From contig JAFZPI010000048.1 in assembly GCA_017552615.1 (NCBI GenBank), forward strand, positions 48,010 to 112,009: a stretch of DNA of 64,000 nucleotides. Reading direction: 5' to 3'. A model generated the notes under the pieces. That model saw only the letters and a list, made by a program, of their open reading frames with translations, searched no databases and was not told where the DNA came from. Every line of letters begins with the position of its first letter. Position 1 is the stretch's first letter. The DNA comes from Clostridia bacterium (GTDB taxonomy: Bacteria > Bacillota > Clostridia > Christensenellales > Aristaeellaceae). A program made the position numbers and the translations under genes. Of the stretch, positions 61,843 to 64,000 are shown piece by piece.

Positions 61843-62157
61843 TTACTTCCGATTTGCGGTATTATGCTGTTCTGAGAGCAGAAATGCTTCAAATCGCTTT
61901 AGAACGGCAAGGTTTTCAGGACTGAGATCGGCTTCTCTTTTGGTGACAAAAACAGGATCATCGGACTTTAGTCCGAGAAGATAATCAGAAGATACTTGGT
62001 ATAACCCGCAGAGCGCTACGAGCAGATCATGACTCGGCGCGCTTTTTTCCTGTTCCCAGGATTGAATTGTGAATACAGAGACCGAGAGCTTATTGGCAAG
62101 GTCTTGTTGTGTATCGCCATGGTCCTTTCGGATTTCTTTCAAACGCTCACCGATCAT
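61843..62157 (-). CDS. XRE-family transcriptional regulator
   Basis: The 104-residue protein has a Cro/C1-type helix-turn-helix at residues 1-60 (RLKEIRKDHGDTQQDLANKLSVSVFTIQSWEQE) with the following YQVSSDYLLGL turn common in such repressors, and a charged helical tail. The ATG at 62157 is eight bases after GAGG; a GTG three codons earlier overlaps that site. It is divergent from the leucine-rich repeat gene and probably binds the shared intergenic region. AT-rich codon use sets it apart from the core genes. Confidence 0.88.
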   Translation of the reverse strand: MIGERLKEIRKDHGDTQQDLANKLSVSVFTIQSWEQEKSAPSHDLLVALCGLYQVSSDYLLGLKSDDPVFVTKREADLSPENLAVLKRFEAFLLSEQHNTANRK

Positions 62158-62186
62158 AAGTATCACCTCATCACAATCATATAGAA

Positions 62187-62197
62187 CTTACGATAAG
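62187..62197. promoter_or_regulatory. Possible operator of the XRE regulator
   Basis: The palindrome CTTACGATAAG (CTTA-CGA-TAAG) lies 30 bases upstream of the regulator start. Its left half, ACTTACGA, recurs at 62249-62256, just after the -10 box of the divergent gene, 63 bp away. Confidence 0.45.
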
Positions 62198-62219
62198 AGA
62201 ACGAAATGCAATAAGATAG

Positions 62220-62248
62220 TTGCTAAAATTGAGCAAATATGGTATGAT
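62220..62248 (+). promoter_or_regulatory. Promoter for the leucine-rich repeat lipoprotein
   Basis: TTGCTA (62220-62225) and TATGAT (62243-62248, preceded by TGG) are 17 bp apart. Confidence 0.6.
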
Positions 62249-62293
62249 ACTTACGAAATTGAAAAGATTACAGGTAACACGAGGAGGATATGT

Positions 62294-63766
62294 ATGAGTA
62301 TTGTAAAGCGTTTTTCATGTTCTACACGTTGCTTGACCATTATGTTTGTTCTCTTGTGTACATGTGTACTGATTGGATGCGCTTGCGCGGAACAGGAAGG
62401 TTTGTACACATATCAGATCAACGATGACAATACAGTCACGATTACAGGTTTTGACTGGAAGAATAATCATGGGGATATTTATATACCTGAGATGCTGGGT
62501 AACAGGATGATTTCAACAATAGGTGATCAGTCTTTTGCAACGACTGGTAATGATCCTGTATCTATTACATTACCAGATAGCATCAAATCAATAGGAGAGC
62601 TTGCCTTCAATGGTGTGGCAATTAAGTACATCAACATTCCTACAGGGACACTGTCAATTGGTGACGGAGCATTTTGTCAATGTTCAGTTATGCAGTTTCG
62701 TGTTGCTGACGGTCATCAGGTATTTGCTACTATTGACAATGCCTTATACAATAAGCAGGAAAAGAAACTGATTGCTTGGCCAACAAACAAGGAAATCTCG
62801 CCAATTCCTGAAGGGATTGTTTCTATTGGTGGCTACGTTTTTGTTAGCAGATATATCTGGGAGAATAGTACGCCTTCGCAGTATTTTTTCCCGAAGTCGT
62901 TGACAAAAATCGGTGATTACGCATTTTACGGTTCGGACTTTACGGGGAATCTTCGAAATGTGAGAGTAATCGGTGACTATGCTTTTGCTAAAGGTTGGAA
63001 AGGTAGCAAAGAAGATTTAACATTATGGGCTGACTCACAGAAAGGTAAAAAAGGGTTTCACTTCACAGATATCGGTGCTCATGCGTTTGAGAATAGAAAA
63101 ATGTACTTTGGTGGCAATGATTTTGATAGTGATAGAACATTTACTATTGGCGAATATGCATTCTATAATACCACGATTAGATCACATGAGAGGTTTGAAT
63201 TAGGGAATGTGACGAGTATAGGCAGATATGCATTTGCAGACTTTACTTATGATGGTGTATTTGATAGCAGTATACTTAATCTATCTTCTTTGGCAAAACT
63301 CAAAGAAATCGGTGAATATGCATTCTATAATTGCAGGATAGAATCTGGAAAGAAATATTATGAGAGCTTTGAGATGTATATGAATCTTGAAACCATCTCT
63401 ACTTCCTCCTTTGAAATCACAGGGGAAGATGCATGGATAGCAGGGGGTATTAATGTTACAATAGGTCCATCAACTGTCACCATTGGTGAGAGAGCTTTTG
63501 CAGGGAGAAGCTACATAAAAAGTATTACATTAAACGAAGGACTTCAAACAATAGGAAGAGAGGCTTTTAAGGGATGTACAGCATTAACTGAGATATGGAT
63601 TCCTGCCACTGTTTCTTTCATTGATGATGACGTGTTTGCTAACTGCTCGTACAAGCTTATAATCACTGTAGAAGCAGGTTCCTATGGCGAAGTGTGGGCA
63701 CGTACTTGCGGTTATTCATACAAAATCAATGGTAAAGAAGAAGATACAAGTTGGTTGGATGACTAA
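62294..63766 (+). CDS. BspA-type leucine-rich repeat surface lipoprotein
   Basis: The 490-residue protein has an export signal with a lipobox-like VLIGC (C29). The rest consists of ten or so BspA-like (Treponema pallidum-type) leucine-rich repeats with the core IGxxAF: SIGELAF, TIGDGAF (as SIGDGAF), IGDYAF twice, IGAHAF, IGEYAF twice, IGRYAF, IGERAF and TIGREAF, ending in IDDDVF. Such proteins mediate adhesion or surface binding. It is AT-rich and starts after GAGGAGG. No LPxTG or dockerin is present. A small gene follows after 12 bases. Confidence 0.88.
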   Translation: MSIVKRFSCSTRCLTIMFVLLCTCVLIGCACAEQEGLYTYQINDDNTVTITGFDWKNNHGDIYIPEMLGNRMISTIGDQSFATTGNDPVSITLPDSIKSIGELAFNGVAIKYINIPTGTLSIGDGAFCQCSVMQFRVADGHQVFATIDNALYNKQEKKLIAWPTNKEISPIPEGIVSIGGYVFVSRYIWENSTPSQYFFPKSLTKIGDYAFYGSDFTGNLRNVRVIGDYAFAKGWKGSKEDLTLWADSQKGKKGFHFTDIGAHAFENRKMYFGGNDFDSDRTFTIGEYAFYNTTIRSHERFELGNVTSIGRYAFADFTYDGVFDSSILNLSSLAKLKEIGEYAFYNCRIESGKKYYESFEMYMNLETISTSSFEITGEDAWIAGGINVTIGPSTVTIGERAFAGRSYIKSITLNEGLQTIGREAFKGCTALTEIWIPATVSFIDDDVFANCSYKLIITVEAGSYGEVWARTCGYSYKINGKEEDTSWLDD

Positions 63767-63778
63767 GGAGGTGTCATC

Positions 63779-63931
63779 ATGTCAGAACAGACATCTCTTA
63801 GTAAGCAAGACCTATATGCTATCTTAATGACAAAGCTAAAGATTGCGTTGGACAAGGGGTTTAAAATGTACCCCGGAAAATGGACAGACGAAATTGTGAC
63901 AATCCCATTTTGTGGACAGATGAAGAAGTGA
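63779..63931 (+). pseudogene. Small ORF interrupted by the mobile-element end
   Basis: After AAGGAGG an ATG begins a 50-codon frame. The first 30 codons (MSEQTSLSKQDLYAILMTKL and on to DKGFKM) look like a natural small helical protein. From about 63867 the sequence is that of the transposon end, so the last 20 codons (YPGKWTDEIVT and on) are fortuitous. It was probably cut by the insertion. Confidence 0.6.
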
Positions 63932-64000
63932 CAAACCCAAAGTGTAGACAGTAAGATCATGACAAAGAGATGGAGATTAGGAATCGGAGGTGATATAATA
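63867..64000 (+). mobile_element. Left end of a probable IS21-family element (runs off the window)
   Basis: From TGTACCCC at about 63867 three repeats beginning TGGACAG or TAGACAG occur at 63881, 63913 and 63945, exactly 32 bp apart. Each has TGACAA about 18 bases later. Multiple terminal transposase-binding repeats of this kind are typical of IS21-like elements. The window ends with GGAGGTGATATAATA, a ribosome binding site placed to start a transposase gene just beyond. The exact end and target duplication cannot be seen. Confidence 0.65.

Noticed and set aside
63881-63963. Three evenly spaced repeats as a CRISPR array
   Set aside because: The repeats are diverged, there are no separate unique spacers of constant length between conserved repeats, and no cas genes; a transposon end fits better.
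1-64000. tRNA or rRNA genes
   Set aside because: No intergenic stretch shows a cloverleaf-like pattern or rRNA sequence by eye; a covariance-model scan would be decisive.

Overview
The window looks like a chromosome segment from a GC-rich, rod-shaped Clostridia-class Firmicute, probably a gut or rumen anaerobe. The indications are strong AGGAGG-type ribosome binding sites, frequent TTG and GTG starts, HPr kinase with an HPr-like protein, a UgpC/MsmX-type sugar ABC ATPase, DnaE-type Pol III, a clostridial-type HflX, a SpoIID-family protein and REP/MITE-like intergenic repeats. The taxon is inferred, not proven. No rRNA, tRNA, CRISPR or phage genes were seen, and no stretch over about 300 bases lacks a gene.

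Layout. 1-9.6 kb: a methyltransferase/beta-lactamase fusion, DJ-1/PfpI, DUF3842, xanthine phosphoribosyltransferase, a sugar ABC ATPase, a macro-domain protein, an AT-rich ankyrin-like protein, a VWA protein with a hairpin over its ribosome binding site, a secreted SH3 protein, and a small LysM protein with a bacteriocin-type double-glycine leader. 9.7-13.4 kb: carB and a small unknown gene. 13.4-18.5 kb: lower-GC accessory genes (HAD, Fic with four phased operators, two methyltransferases, GNAT, Sm-like). 18.6-20.6 kb: DUF1015 and a secreted protein.

20.7-27.6 kb (minus): one operon running from a MATE transporter fused to a GHKL ATPase domain, through STAS, a degenerate ATPase-like protein, an RsbW-like ATPase and an LCP protein, to polA. 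This is the most unusual locus: a SpoIIAA/RsbW-type partner-switching set fused or linked to a membrane transporter. 27.7-33.8 kb (minus): DUF4364 and a Crh-like HPr; then HAD, hprK, ROK glucokinase and a GH3 beta-xylosidase, consistent with carbon-source sensing and xylo-oligosaccharide use. 34-42.4 kb (minus): the cell-shape cluster maf-mreB-mreC-mreD-pbp2-minD-rodA, with no minC or minE.

42.5-49.4 kb: a PD-(D/E)XK-like protein, then four exported proteins (one SpoIID/SH3, three of unknown function). 49.5-57.2 kb: hflX with an N-terminal JAMM-like motif, a PrsA-like lipoprotein, msrA, purA, hisH, hisF, hisC. 57.4-61.6 kb: dnaE and a coupled HAD phosphatase. 61.6-64 kb: an AT-rich accessory end with a broken antitoxin-like ORF, an XRE regulator, a BspA-type leucine-rich repeat lipoprotein, and a small gene cut by what looks like the left end of an IS21-family element running off the window.
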